Shown here: positions 55,578-64,000 of the stretch, one piece after another | How the letters are laid out: every line of letters begins with the position of its first letter | Numbering within the stretch: the first letter of the stretch is position 1 | From: Microbacterium esteraromaticum | GTDB taxonomy: Bacteria > Actinomycetota > Actinomycetes > Actinomycetales > Microbacteriaceae | Assembly (NCBI RefSeq): GCF_017303215.1 | Contig: NZ_JAEMWU010000001.1 | Coordinates: 186,001-250,000 of the forward strand | DNA length: 64,000 nucleotides | Direction: 5' to 3' | The notes under the pieces: model-generated | The model's input: the letters and a program-made list of their open reading frames with translations, nothing else | Databases searched by the model: none | Told to the model about the DNA's origin: nothing | Translations under genes and position numbers: made by a program

Positions 55578-57161
55578 ATGGAGCAGATCGTCTTGACGAC
55601 GCTGACGGCGGCGGCGCTGGGCACCCTGGCGTACGCACTGCGCATCCCGCCGCTGGTGGGATTCCTCGGCGCGGGCTTTCTGCTGGGCGCCTTCGGCATG
55701 CAGCCCTTCCCCGGACTGGAGCAGATGGCCGACCTCGGTGTCGTGTTGCTACTGTTCACGATCGGCCTGAAGTTCGACCTGCGTTCTCTTCTGCGCCGTG
55801 AGGCCTACGGCACCGCGACCATCCACCTCGCGGTGCTCACCGTCATCAGCATGGGCACGGTCGGGCTGATCTCGGCCATCGCGCTGAGCTCACTCGACGG
55901 TGGATGGCGCGAAGCCGCGGTCGTCGGTTTCGCCCTGTCGTTCTCGTCGACCGTGCTGTGCGTGAAGGTTCTTGAAGAGCGCTCCGACGACGGCTCGTTC
56001 TACGGGCAGACGGCCATCGCCATCCTCGTCATGCAAGACATCATCGCCGTGGGCTTTCTGACCGCCAACTCCGACACCCCGCCGAGCCCCTGGGCACTGC
56101 TGCTCGTTCTGCTCGTTCCGCTGTCGTGGGTGCTGCGCCGGGTTCTCGATCGCCTCGGCCACGGCGAGCTACTGGTGCTGTTCGGTGTGGTCATGGCACT
56201 CGGCCCCGGCTACTTCGCGTTCAGCTCGGTCGGCCTGAAGGGTGATCTCGGTGCGCTCGTCGCCGGATTGCTGTTCTCGACGCACCCGCGCGCGATCGAG
56301 CTCTCGAAGTCGCTGTTCAGCATCAAGGAGCTCTTCTTGGTCGGGTTCTTCGTGATGATCGGCCTGAGCGCGAGCCCGACCTGGCTCGATCTGGGCATCG
56401 CGGCGCTGCTGTGCGTGGTGCTGCTGCCGATCACGTTCATCGGCTTCGTGCTGCTGGGCAGGATGTTCGGCCTGCGCAATCGCACCACGATCCGCACCAG
56501 CCTGGTGCTGAGCAACTTCTCGGAGTTCTCGATCATCGTCACGGCGGTCGGAGTCTCGACTGCCCTCGTCTCGGAGAAGTGGTTGACGATCGTCGCAGTG
56601 GCCGTGCCGCTGAGCATGGTCATCTCGTCGCTGGTGAACACACGCAGCCTCAATCTGACCGATCGGCTCAGCGCGTGGTTGCCCGAGCAGGATCCGCTCC
56701 GCTTGCGCGTGGCGGATCGCCCGATCGACACCAGCGATGCGGATGCTGTCGTGCTGGGCATGGGCCGGGTCGGCCGGGCGGCGTACACGCGCCTCGCCGA
56801 AGAGGGCGAGTTGCGGCCACTGGGCGTCGACAACGACCACCTCGTGGTGCAACGGCTGCTGGAGGATGGGTACAAGGTCGTCGAGGGTGATGCGACCGAC
56901 CACGAGTTCTGGAACCGCATCGTGGCGGGCGGTTTCGTCCGGACCGTCGTGCTGGCGATGCCGATCCACGACTCGAACCTGTTCGCCCTGGAGCAGTTGC
57001 GTGCCGCGGGTTTCGACGGCCGTGTGTCGGCCGTCGCGCAGCATCCGGATCAGCTCGCGCATCTGGCGGGCGAGGGCGTGGGCGCGGTGGTGAACGTCTA
57101 CGGCGGCGCGGGCGCCGCACTCGCGGACGCGACCCTCGAACTCCCCCTCGACGACGCTTGA
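55578..57161 (+). CDS. CPA2 (Kef-type) cation:proton antiporter with RCK domain
   Basis: A 527-aa membrane antiporter. About 12-13 helices occupy residues 1-385, with the family segments FLGAGFLLGAFG, GVVLLLFTIGLKFDLRSLLR and SFSSTVLCVKVLEER. The C-terminal NAD-binding RCK/TrkA-N domain begins DAVVLGMGRVGRAAYTRLAEEG and contains VEGDATDHEFW. Such proteins export K+ or Na+ in exchange for H+, gated by nucleotide or redox state. SD AAGGAG precedes the ATG. The stop is only 13 bp from the convergent hspR stop. The cation cannot be assigned. Confidence 0.92.
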   Translation: MEQIVLTTLTAAALGTLAYALRIPPLVGFLGAGFLLGAFGMQPFPGLEQMADLGVVLLLFTIGLKFDLRSLLRREAYGTATIHLAVLTVISMGTVGLISAIALSSLDGGWREAAVVGFALSFSSTVLCVKVLEERSDDGSFYGQTAIAILVMQDIIAVGFLTANSDTPPSPWALLLVLLVPLSWVLRRVLDRLGHGELLVLFGVVMALGPGYFAFSSVGLKGDLGALVAGLLFSTHPRAIELSKSLFSIKELFLVGFFVMIGLSASPTWLDLGIAALLCVVLLPITFIGFVLLGRMFGLRNRTTIRTSLVLSNFSEFSIIVTAVGVSTALVSEKWLTIVAVAVPLSMVISSLVNTRSLNLTDRLSAWLPEQDPLRLRVADRPIDTSDADAVVLGMGRVGRAAYTRLAEEGELRPLGVDNDHLVVQRLLEDGYKVVEGDATDHEFWNRIVAGGFVRTVVLAMPIHDSNLFALEQLRAAGFDGRVSAVAQHPDQLAHLAGEGVGAVVNVYGGAGAALADATLELPLDDA

Positions 57162-57174
57162 CGCGCGGCGCGAG

Positions 57175-57627
57175 TCAGGCCCCAGAGGGCTCGGATTCGG
57201 GGTCGTCGTCGTCGCGGCGGGAACGCGGATGCCACAGCACGACCTCTGTCGAACGACGGATCCGGCGGCCGGAGCCGACCGGAACGATCGACCCGGTGGC
57301 GCCGGCGGCGAACACGCGCACACCGGGCCGGTTCTCGCGCTCGGCGCGCAGCGCGCCCTCCAGTTCGACGACGCGACGCCGTAGCATCCGCACCTCGTCC
57401 TCCAGGTCGAGCAGGCGGGCGATGGCCGGCAGGCTCATCCCCTCGCTCGACAGCTGGGCGACCTCACGCAGCTGCTCGATGTTGCGCATCGAGTAGCGGC
57501 GCGAGCCGCCGCGGGTGCGGCCGGGCACCACCAGGCCGATGCGGTCGTACTGCCGCAGCGTCTGGGGGTGCATTCCGGCCAGCTCCGCGGCGACCGCGAT
57601 CGCGAAGACGGGGGCGTCGGCGTCCAT
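57175..57627 (-). CDS. hspR: Heat shock repressor HspR (MerR family)
   Basis: A 150-aa MerR-type repressor. The N-terminal helix-turn-helix is FAIAVAAELAGMHPQTLRQYDRIGLVVPGRTRGGSRRYSMRNIEQLREV, typical of HspR, followed by a dimerisation coiled coil (LLDLEDEVRMLRRRVVELEGALRAERE). The tail is charged and acidic. HspR binds HAIR sites with DnaK as co-repressor and is released when DnaK is titrated by unfolded protein. It is the last gene of the dnaK operon, 2 bp after dnaJ, so it feeds back on itself. HAIR sites lie at 61171 and 33841. Confidence 0.94.
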   Translation of the reverse strand: MDADAPVFAIAVAAELAGMHPQTLRQYDRIGLVVPGRTRGGSRRYSMRNIEQLREVAQLSSEGMSLPAIARLLDLEDEVRMLRRRVVELEGALRAERENRPGVRVFAAGATGSIVPVGSGRRIRRSTEVVLWHPRSRRDDDDPESEPSGA

Positions 57628-57629
57628 CG

Positions 57630-58604
57630 CTACTTCGCCTTCGCCATCAGGTCGGCGCGCGGGTTCTCCTTCGGCTCCAGGTCGTGGAAGCGCTGAAGAG
57701 CCTCACGGGCGGCGTCATCGAGGTGACTGGGCACGGCGACCTGAAGCTCGGCGAGCAGGTCTCCGGTGCCCTTCGACGAGACGATGCCACGGCCCTTGAC
57801 CCGCAGCACGCGCCCGGAGGGCGTGCCGGGAGCGACCCGCAGCTTGACCGTCTCGCCGCCGAGCGTAGGCACCTCGATAGTGGCGCCGAGCGTCGCCTCG
57901 GTGAATGTCACCGGCACCGTCAGGCGCAGGTTGAGTCCGTCGCGGGTGAAGACCGGGTGCGGCCTGACCTTCACCTGCACGACGATGTCACCGTTCTCGC
58001 CGCCGTCCGGCGAGGGCCGGCCGCGGCCGCGCAGACGGATCTTCTGCCCGTCTGCGACCCCAGCCGGCACCTTCACCTTGAACGGCTTGCCGTCCTCGGC
58101 CTGCAGGGTGATGGTCTCACCCTTGGCCGCGGTGACGAAGTCGAGCGTCGTGCGGGCGGTGACATCGGCACCCTTCTGGGGGCCGCCGAATCCGCGGAAC
58201 CCGCCGGACGGCTGACCGAACCGGCCCGAGCCGAACGATCCGCCGCCCTGCGAGAACATCGAGAAGATGTCGTCGAAGTCGGCCTGCTGGCCACCCTGTC
58301 CGAAACGACTGAAGACGTCTTCGAAACCGCCGGATGCCCCGGGTCCGGGCGCCGTGAAGCGCGCTCCCGAACCCATCGCACGGATCTCGTCGTACTCGCG
58401 ACGCTGTTCGGCGTCGCTGAGCACGGCGTAGGCCTCACTGATCTCTTTGAACCGCGCCTCGGCCTTGGCATCACCCTGATTGGAGTCGGGGTGGTACTTG
58501 CGGGCGAGCTTGCGATAGGTCTTCTTGAGATCGGCATCCGAGACGTCCTTGCTGACGCCCAGTGTCTTGTAGAAGTCCTTGTCGAACCAATCCTGGCTGG
58601 CCAC
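57630..58604 (-). CDS. dnaJ: DnaJ-type co-chaperone without zinc finger
   Basis: A 324-aa J-protein that delivers substrates to DnaK and stimulates its ATPase. The J-domain (residues 10-75) has the KYHPDSNQG motif with HPD. A long Gly/Phe-rich stretch follows (about 90-150), then the C-terminal substrate-binding beta domains (VKVPAGVADGQKIRLRGRGRPS, LRVAPGTPSGRVLRVKGRG). The four CxxCxGxG zinc-finger repeats of classical DnaJ are absent and no Cys is present at all, so it is a class B (CbpA-like) protein in the position of dnaJ1. The gene is 7 bp after grpE. Confidence 0.94.
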   Translation of the reverse strand: MASQDWFDKDFYKTLGVSKDVSDADLKKTYRKLARKYHPDSNQGDAKAEARFKEISEAYAVLSDAEQRREYDEIRAMGSGARFTAPGPGASGGFEDVFSRFGQGGQQADFDDIFSMFSQGGGSFGSGRFGQPSGGFRGFGGPQKGADVTARTTLDFVTAAKGETITLQAEDGKPFKVKVPAGVADGQKIRLRGRGRPSPDGGENGDIVVQVKVRPHPVFTRDGLNLRLTVPVTFTEATLGATIEVPTLGGETVKLRVAPGTPSGRVLRVKGRGIVSSKGTGDLLAELQVAVPSHLDDAAREALQRFHDLEPKENPRADLMAKAK

Positions 58605-58611
58605 CTGTCAC

Positions 58612-59247
58612 CTACTCCGCTGGTACGGCGACGACGACCTTGGCCGGGCGCAGCTCGACATCACCCAGGCGGTAGCCGAGTTCGGCGACCTCGAGGATCG
58701 TCGAAGTGGTGGCGCCGGGGGTGGGCTGCTGGAAGATCGCCTCGTGATGCTGCGGGTCGAACTCCTCGCCCGCAGCGCCGTAAGCGACCACGCCGAGACG
58801 CTCGACGACCGTGCGCACCTTCTCGGCGATCACGGCGAAGGCAGTGCCCTCGGCGAGGTCACCGTGCTGCTGGGCACGGTCGAGGTCGTCGAGCACGGGC
58901 AGCAGGCCCTTGGCGGCCTCGCCCTTGGCGCGGGCGATCTCGATGTGCCGCTGCTCCTCGGTGCGCCGACGGTAGTTGGCGTATTCGGCCTGCAGGCGCT
59001 TGAGGTCGTTGAGCAGCGCGTGCTCAGCATCCGCGATTCCGGCGCCGTCGGCGTCGTGCAGCGTCGCCTCGTCGGTCTGCATGGCGTTCAGGATGTCGTC
59101 GACCGTGAGGTCGTCGTCCGAACCCTCCGCCGCTGCGGCCTCAGCCGCGTCGGCGTTCTCGGGGATTCCCGAATCCGGCGCGGGGCCGGATGCCGCAGCA
59201 TCCGACCCCTCGTTCTCGGGAACTTCGTCGAAGTTCTTGTCTGTCAT
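58612..59247 (-). CDS. grpE: Nucleotide exchange factor GrpE
   Basis: A 211-aa DnaK nucleotide-exchange factor. An acidic, disordered N-terminus (about 1-70, many Asp, Glu and Ala) precedes the long dimerising helix (LLNDLKRLQAEYANYRRRTEEQRHIEIARAKGEAAKGLLPVLDDLDRAQQH) and the C-terminal beta-wing (EEFDPQHHEAIFQQPTPG...VAELGYRLGDVELRPAKVVVA). GrpE releases ADP from DnaK, restarting the chaperone cycle. It starts 2 bp after dnaK ends and is part of the dnaK-grpE-dnaJ-hspR operon under the promoter at 61190-61218. Confidence 0.95.
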   Translation of the reverse strand: MTDKNFDEVPENEGSDAAASGPAPDSGIPENADAAEAAAAEGSDDDLTVDDILNAMQTDEATLHDADGAGIADAEHALLNDLKRLQAEYANYRRRTEEQRHIEIARAKGEAAKGLLPVLDDLDRAQQHGDLAEGTAFAVIAEKVRTVVERLGVVAYGAAGEEFDPQHHEAIFQQPTPGATTSTILEVAELGYRLGDVELRPAKVVVAVPAE

Positions 59248-59249
59248 GG

Positions 59250-61160
<1,911 letters not shown>

Positions 61161-61170
61161 TCACCGAGAA

Positions 61171-61245
61171 CCTGAGTCGTGATGACTCAAGTGTAAACGG
61201 AACGTCGGATGCTGTCAATTCAAAGTTGATATGAGGTGACTCAAC
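61171..61245 (-). promoter_or_regulatory. dnaK promoter with two HAIR-type operators
   Basis: On the minus strand TTGACA (61218-61213), a 17-bp spacer and TACACT (61195-61190) form an excellent housekeeping promoter. CCTGAGT-N7-ACTCAAG (61171-61191) matches the HAIR consensus with one mismatch and overlaps the -10 box. A weaker copy, GTTGATA-N7-ACTCAAC (61225-61245), lies just upstream of the -35. HspR bound at both would bracket the promoter. Confidence 0.9.
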
Positions 61246-61340
61246 CTTTCGTAACCCGGGTCTCCGGCATCCGCACACATAGCTCCCGCGCACGCGCGCG
61301 TGACCCTATGCTGACCTCAGAGAGCATCGGGGAGGCAGCT

Positions 61341-62996
61341 GTGACGCTCGACGATCAGGCAGACACGGTCAGCCCACCACCGGCATCGAGCGTGCGGGAG
61401 CGGTTCCGCGCGATGGTCGCCGCGCTGTCCAATCCCGCCGGCGTCCGCGGACTCCTCGCGATGGCCGGCGGCACCGTCGTGCTGCTGCTGCCCAACGCGA
61501 CCACCATGCTCGTCACGTTCATCGTGGTCGCCCTGCTCGCTCTCAGCGGCGCGACCGACCTCGGGTACGCGGCGTCGGGGCGCCGCTGGTTCGGCAAGGG
61601 CATCAGTCGCTGGCTCGCCGCGCTGCGCGGGCTCGCCGCGCTCGCCCTCGCGGCCGCGATGGTCCTCGCGATCTACGCGGCCGGCGACGCGCTCACGCTG
61701 ACCCTCGTGGTGGGCTTCGCCGGCATCTTCATCGGCATCCGCGGGGTCGTTGCGATCATCGGAGCCCTGCTCAAGCGCCGCGAACGCGACCCGCTACCGC
61801 GCCTGGCCGGCGGTTCCATCGCCGTCATCGCCGGAATCCTGGCATACCTGGTTCCATCCTCGGTCGTCTCGACGGTGATCATCGGCGGCGCCGTGGCCGC
61901 GCTGGTACTCGGTCTGCTGCTGGTCGCGTGGAGTCTGCGTCACTCAGCCCGAGGCACGACGACCGTGCCGCCCACGGCCACAGTTCCCGAACTGATCTGG
62001 GACTGGATCGATGGATCCGACATCGGCCGCAAGCAGCGTGCCGAGTACGCCGCCGGCCTGTACTTCGAGCGCCCGCAGCGCCTCACCAAGCTCGGCACGT
62101 GGTGGGTCATGCTCGTGCTTTCGGTCGCCATCGCATCGTTCGCCGTGCTGGCCGATTCGACCGCAGTCGTCATCGGGGCCATGCTCGTGGCGCCCCTCAT
62201 GACGCCGATCCTCGGCCTCGCCGGTGCTCTCGTAAACGGCTGGGGCCGACGGGCGTTCGACTCGGCAACCCTCATCGTCGCGGGTGCTCTGGCCGCCGTC
62301 GCGCTCGCCTACGGGATCAGCGCCTGGGCTCCCATCGCCATCTCGCACGCCACGAACTCGCAGATCGTCTCGCGCGTGAGCCCGACGACGGTCGACATGC
62401 TGATCGCGATCGCGGCCGGCGCGGCCGGCGCCTTCGCGACCGTCAACGCACGCGTCGCCAGCGGCATCGCCGGTGTGGCGATCGCCGTCGCCCTCGTGCC
62501 GCCGCTCGCGGTGGTGGGCATCAGCCTGAACGGCGGCCAGTACGCCGACGCGGGCGGCGCCACGCTGCTCTTCCTGACGAACTTCGTGGCGATCGTTCTG
62601 AGCGCCTCGGCGGTGTTCGTGCTCACCGGCTTCGCCCGCCCCTACGCCTTGCGCAACCGCCCGCGTCAGATCATGCAGACCGTCGTGCCGTTCATCGCCC
62701 TGGCCGGCATCATTCTGCTGCCCCTCATGCTGACGTCCGAGGGGATCCTGCAGTCCCAGAACCGTCAGCGCGACGTGCAGCACACGGTCGAGGACTGGCT
62801 CGGCGACGACACCGACTTCGTCGTCTCAGACATCTCGGTCACCGGCGACACCGTCAGCATAACGATCAGCGGCCCCGGCGAGCCCCCACAGGCCACCGAC
62901 CTGCACGAGTCGCTGCAAGACGGCTTCACGGCCCCGATCGGCCTCGAGCTCACTGTCATCCCCGTCGAGGTGACAGTCGTACCCTCGGGCGGCTGA
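61341..62996 (+). CDS. HdeD-like/DUF389 membrane protein
   Basis: A 551-aa polytopic protein that fuses an N-terminal HdeD-like domain of about six helices (residues 35-215, GVRGLLAMAGGTVVLLLPNATTMLVTFIVVALLALSGATDLG) to a C-terminal DUF389 domain (SVAIASFAVLADSTAVVIGAMLVAPLMTPILGLAGALVNG). The function of DUF389 proteins is not established. GTG 61341 has GGGGAGG 5 nt upstream and TATGCT about 21 nt further up as -10; an in-frame ATG at 61308 lacks a ribosome-binding site and overlaps that -10. It is divergent from the dnaK operon. Confidence 0.85.
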   Translation: MTLDDQADTVSPPPASSVRERFRAMVAALSNPAGVRGLLAMAGGTVVLLLPNATTMLVTFIVVALLALSGATDLGYAASGRRWFGKGISRWLAALRGLAALALAAAMVLAIYAAGDALTLTLVVGFAGIFIGIRGVVAIIGALLKRRERDPLPRLAGGSIAVIAGILAYLVPSSVVSTVIIGGAVAALVLGLLLVAWSLRHSARGTTTVPPTATVPELIWDWIDGSDIGRKQRAEYAAGLYFERPQRLTKLGTWWVMLVLSVAIASFAVLADSTAVVIGAMLVAPLMTPILGLAGALVNGWGRRAFDSATLIVAGALAAVALAYGISAWAPIAISHATNSQIVSRVSPTTVDMLIAIAAGAAGAFATVNARVASGIAGVAIAVALVPPLAVVGISLNGGQYADAGGATLLFLTNFVAIVLSASAVFVLTGFARPYALRNRPRQIMQTVVPFIALAGIILLPLMLTSEGILQSQNRQRDVQHTVEDWLGDDTDFVVSDISVTGDTVSITISGPGEPPQATDLHESLQDGFTAPIGLELTVIPVEVTVVPSGG

Positions 62997-63071
62997 GCGA
63001 GAGGCACGTACGACGGCGCAGATCCGCCACCACCTCTTTCGCGGGCGCCGTGAAACGCGCACAATATCCGC

Positions 63072-64000
63072 ATGAGCATCCCTGTCAACGTCGACAACTT
63101 CACGGTCGCTGAGACCCACCGCATGATGCACGATCTGCAGAACGACTCGGGCGGCGTGAATACCTTCCGCCACAACCGAGCGCCCGCACCCATCGACAAG
63201 CAGACCGTGATCCGCATGAACCGCGACACGCTCTACAGCTTCGCGGTCGTCGACGTCAGCGGCGGAGCCACCCTCACGCTCCCCGACCACGGAGGCAGGT
63301 ACCTGTCAGTGATGGCCGTCAACGAGCATCATTTCATCAACGTCGTGCTGCACGAGGCCGGCGAGCACCAGCTGTCCGCCGAGCAGCTCGGATCACCGCA
63401 CGTCATGCTCGCCGTGCGCATGCTGGTCGACCCGGCGGACCCCGACGACATCGCGGCCGTCGCGGCGCTGCAGGACCAGATCGTGCTGACGGCGGCATCC
63501 GCGACCCCGTTCGAAATGCCCGACTACGACACCACCACGCTCAACGAGACGCGGGACGCCCTGCTGTCGCTCGCCCGCAACCTGTCATCGTTCGACCGCA
63601 CCTTCGGCACGCGCGACGAGGTCGACCCGGTGCACCACCTGATCGGCACCGCCGCGGGCTGGGGAGGTCTGCCCTCGTCCGAGGCCGTCTACGTCGGCGC
63701 CAACCCGCGGCTTCCGGTCGGCCAGTACGAGTTGACGGTCGGCGATGTGCCGGTCGACGGGTTCTGGTCGATCTCGGTCTACAACGCCGCAGGGTTCTTC
63801 GAGCCCAACGACCGTGACGCGTACACGATCAACAACATCACGGGCATCCGAACCACCGACGGCACGATCACGGTGCGCTTCGGCGACTACCCGCCGGGCA
63901 CGCCGAACGCCCTGCCGATCACCGAGGGCTGGAACTACGTCGTACGCCTGTACCGCCCGCGCCCGGAGATCATCGACGGCAGCTGGACCTTCCCGACGCT
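63072..64000 (+). CDS. DUF1254/DUF1214 domain protein (truncated by window end)
   Basis: The frame starts at ATG 63072 (MSIPVNVDNFTVAETHRMM) and stays open to the window edge, giving at least 309 residues. The N-terminal half matches DUF1254 (NTFRHNRAPAPIDKQTVIRMNRDTLYSFAVVDVSGG, then GRYLSVMAVNEHHF). The C-terminal half matches DUF1214 (YELTVGDVPVDGFWSISVYNAAGFFEPNDRDAYTINN, then GWNYVVRLYRPRPEIIDGSW). Only a few residues are probably missing. CACAAT lies 6 nt before the ATG, a weaker form of the leaderless pattern. The family's biochemical role is not established. There is no signal peptide. Confidence 0.88.
   Translation, partial: MSIPVNVDNFTVAETHRMMHDLQNDSGGVNTFRHNRAPAPIDKQTVIRMNRDTLYSFAVVDVSGGATLTLPDHGGRYLSVMAVNEHHFINVVLHEAGEHQLSAEQLGSPHVMLAVRMLVDPADPDDIAAVAALQDQIVLTAASATPFEMPDYDTTTLNETRDALLSLARNLSSFDRTFGTRDEVDPVHHLIGTAAGWGGLPSSEAVYVGANPRLPVGQYELTVGDVPVDGFWSISVYNAAGFFEPNDRDAYTINNITGIRTTDGTITVRFGDYPPGTPNALPITEGWNYVVRLYRPRPEIIDGSWTFPT

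Overview
The window reads as chromosome of a high-GC actinobacterium, most likely Microbacteriaceae and Microbacterium-like. The reasons are the codon usage, the strongly enriched GGATGC/GCATCC hexamer, the dnaK-grpE-dnaJ-hspR operon under HspR/HAIR control, a CmtR-like ArsR regulator, and many genes whose start codon lies 6-7 nt after a TANNNT -10 box (leaderless mRNAs). No rRNA, tRNA, CRISPR array, prophage or insertion sequence was seen. About 60 protein genes cover nearly all of it.

Layout. 1-8.3 kb: degenerate beta-lactamase-like protein, M13 metallopeptidase, DUF1992 protein, MATE exporter, acyl-CoA dehydrogenase, small coiled-coil membrane protein, TrmH-type RNA methyltransferase. 8.4-13.3 kb: metal homeostasis, with a Mn-type ABC importer behind paired MntR-like operators, a CmtR-like regulator with a CDF transporter, and the probable MntR itself. 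13.3-20.2 kb: pyrE, PEBP-like protein, a large secreted subtilase, exonuclease III, Cof-type phosphatase. 20.2-23.5 kb: a D-amino-acid operon (N-acyl-D-amino-acid deacylase, D-serine dehydratase-like enzyme, RidA). 23.6-31.6 kb: two-component system, BenE transporter, ABC exporter behind a leaderless short uORF, nitroreductase, TetR/DUF1905/hydrolase. 31.6-36 kb: ClpB without N-domain, coaBC, NRDE protein. 36-42.6 kb: a sulfur locus (SulP permease, HAD hydrolase, formylglycine-generating enzyme, sulfatase). 42.6-53.9 kb: glycosyltransferase, then sugar/organic-acid catabolism (isomerase, FGGY kinase, LacI, DapA-like enzyme, TctCBA transporter, GntR) with visible operators. 53.9-57.2 kb: mgtE behind a structured leader with a Pro-Pro-Gly leader peptide, and a Kef-type antiporter. 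57.2-61.2 kb: hspR-dnaJ-grpE-dnaK. 61.3-64 kb: HdeD/DUF389 membrane protein and a DUF1254/DUF1214 protein cut by the window end.

How it works together. Several circuits close inside the window. HspR can act on HAIR sites before dnaK and clpB. The MntR-like protein can act on twin operators at the Mn importer. GntR has palindromes before itself and before tctC. LacI has a GAAATCGATTTC operator before the FGGY kinase. The formylglycine enzyme should mature the adjacent sulfatase, and the divergent SulP could import released sulfate.

The most unusual signals are the mgtE leader (20-codon ORF ending Pro-Pro-Gly-stop, followed by two mutually exclusive hairpins, one covering the mgtE ribosome-binding site), the pervasive leaderless starts, a 65-bp inverted-repeat element present twice, a triplet of DnaA-box-like sequences in the largest gene-free gap (5179-5554), and a beta-lactamase fold without its catalytic Ser and Lys. 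All functional assignments come from reading motifs by eye; no database search was run.
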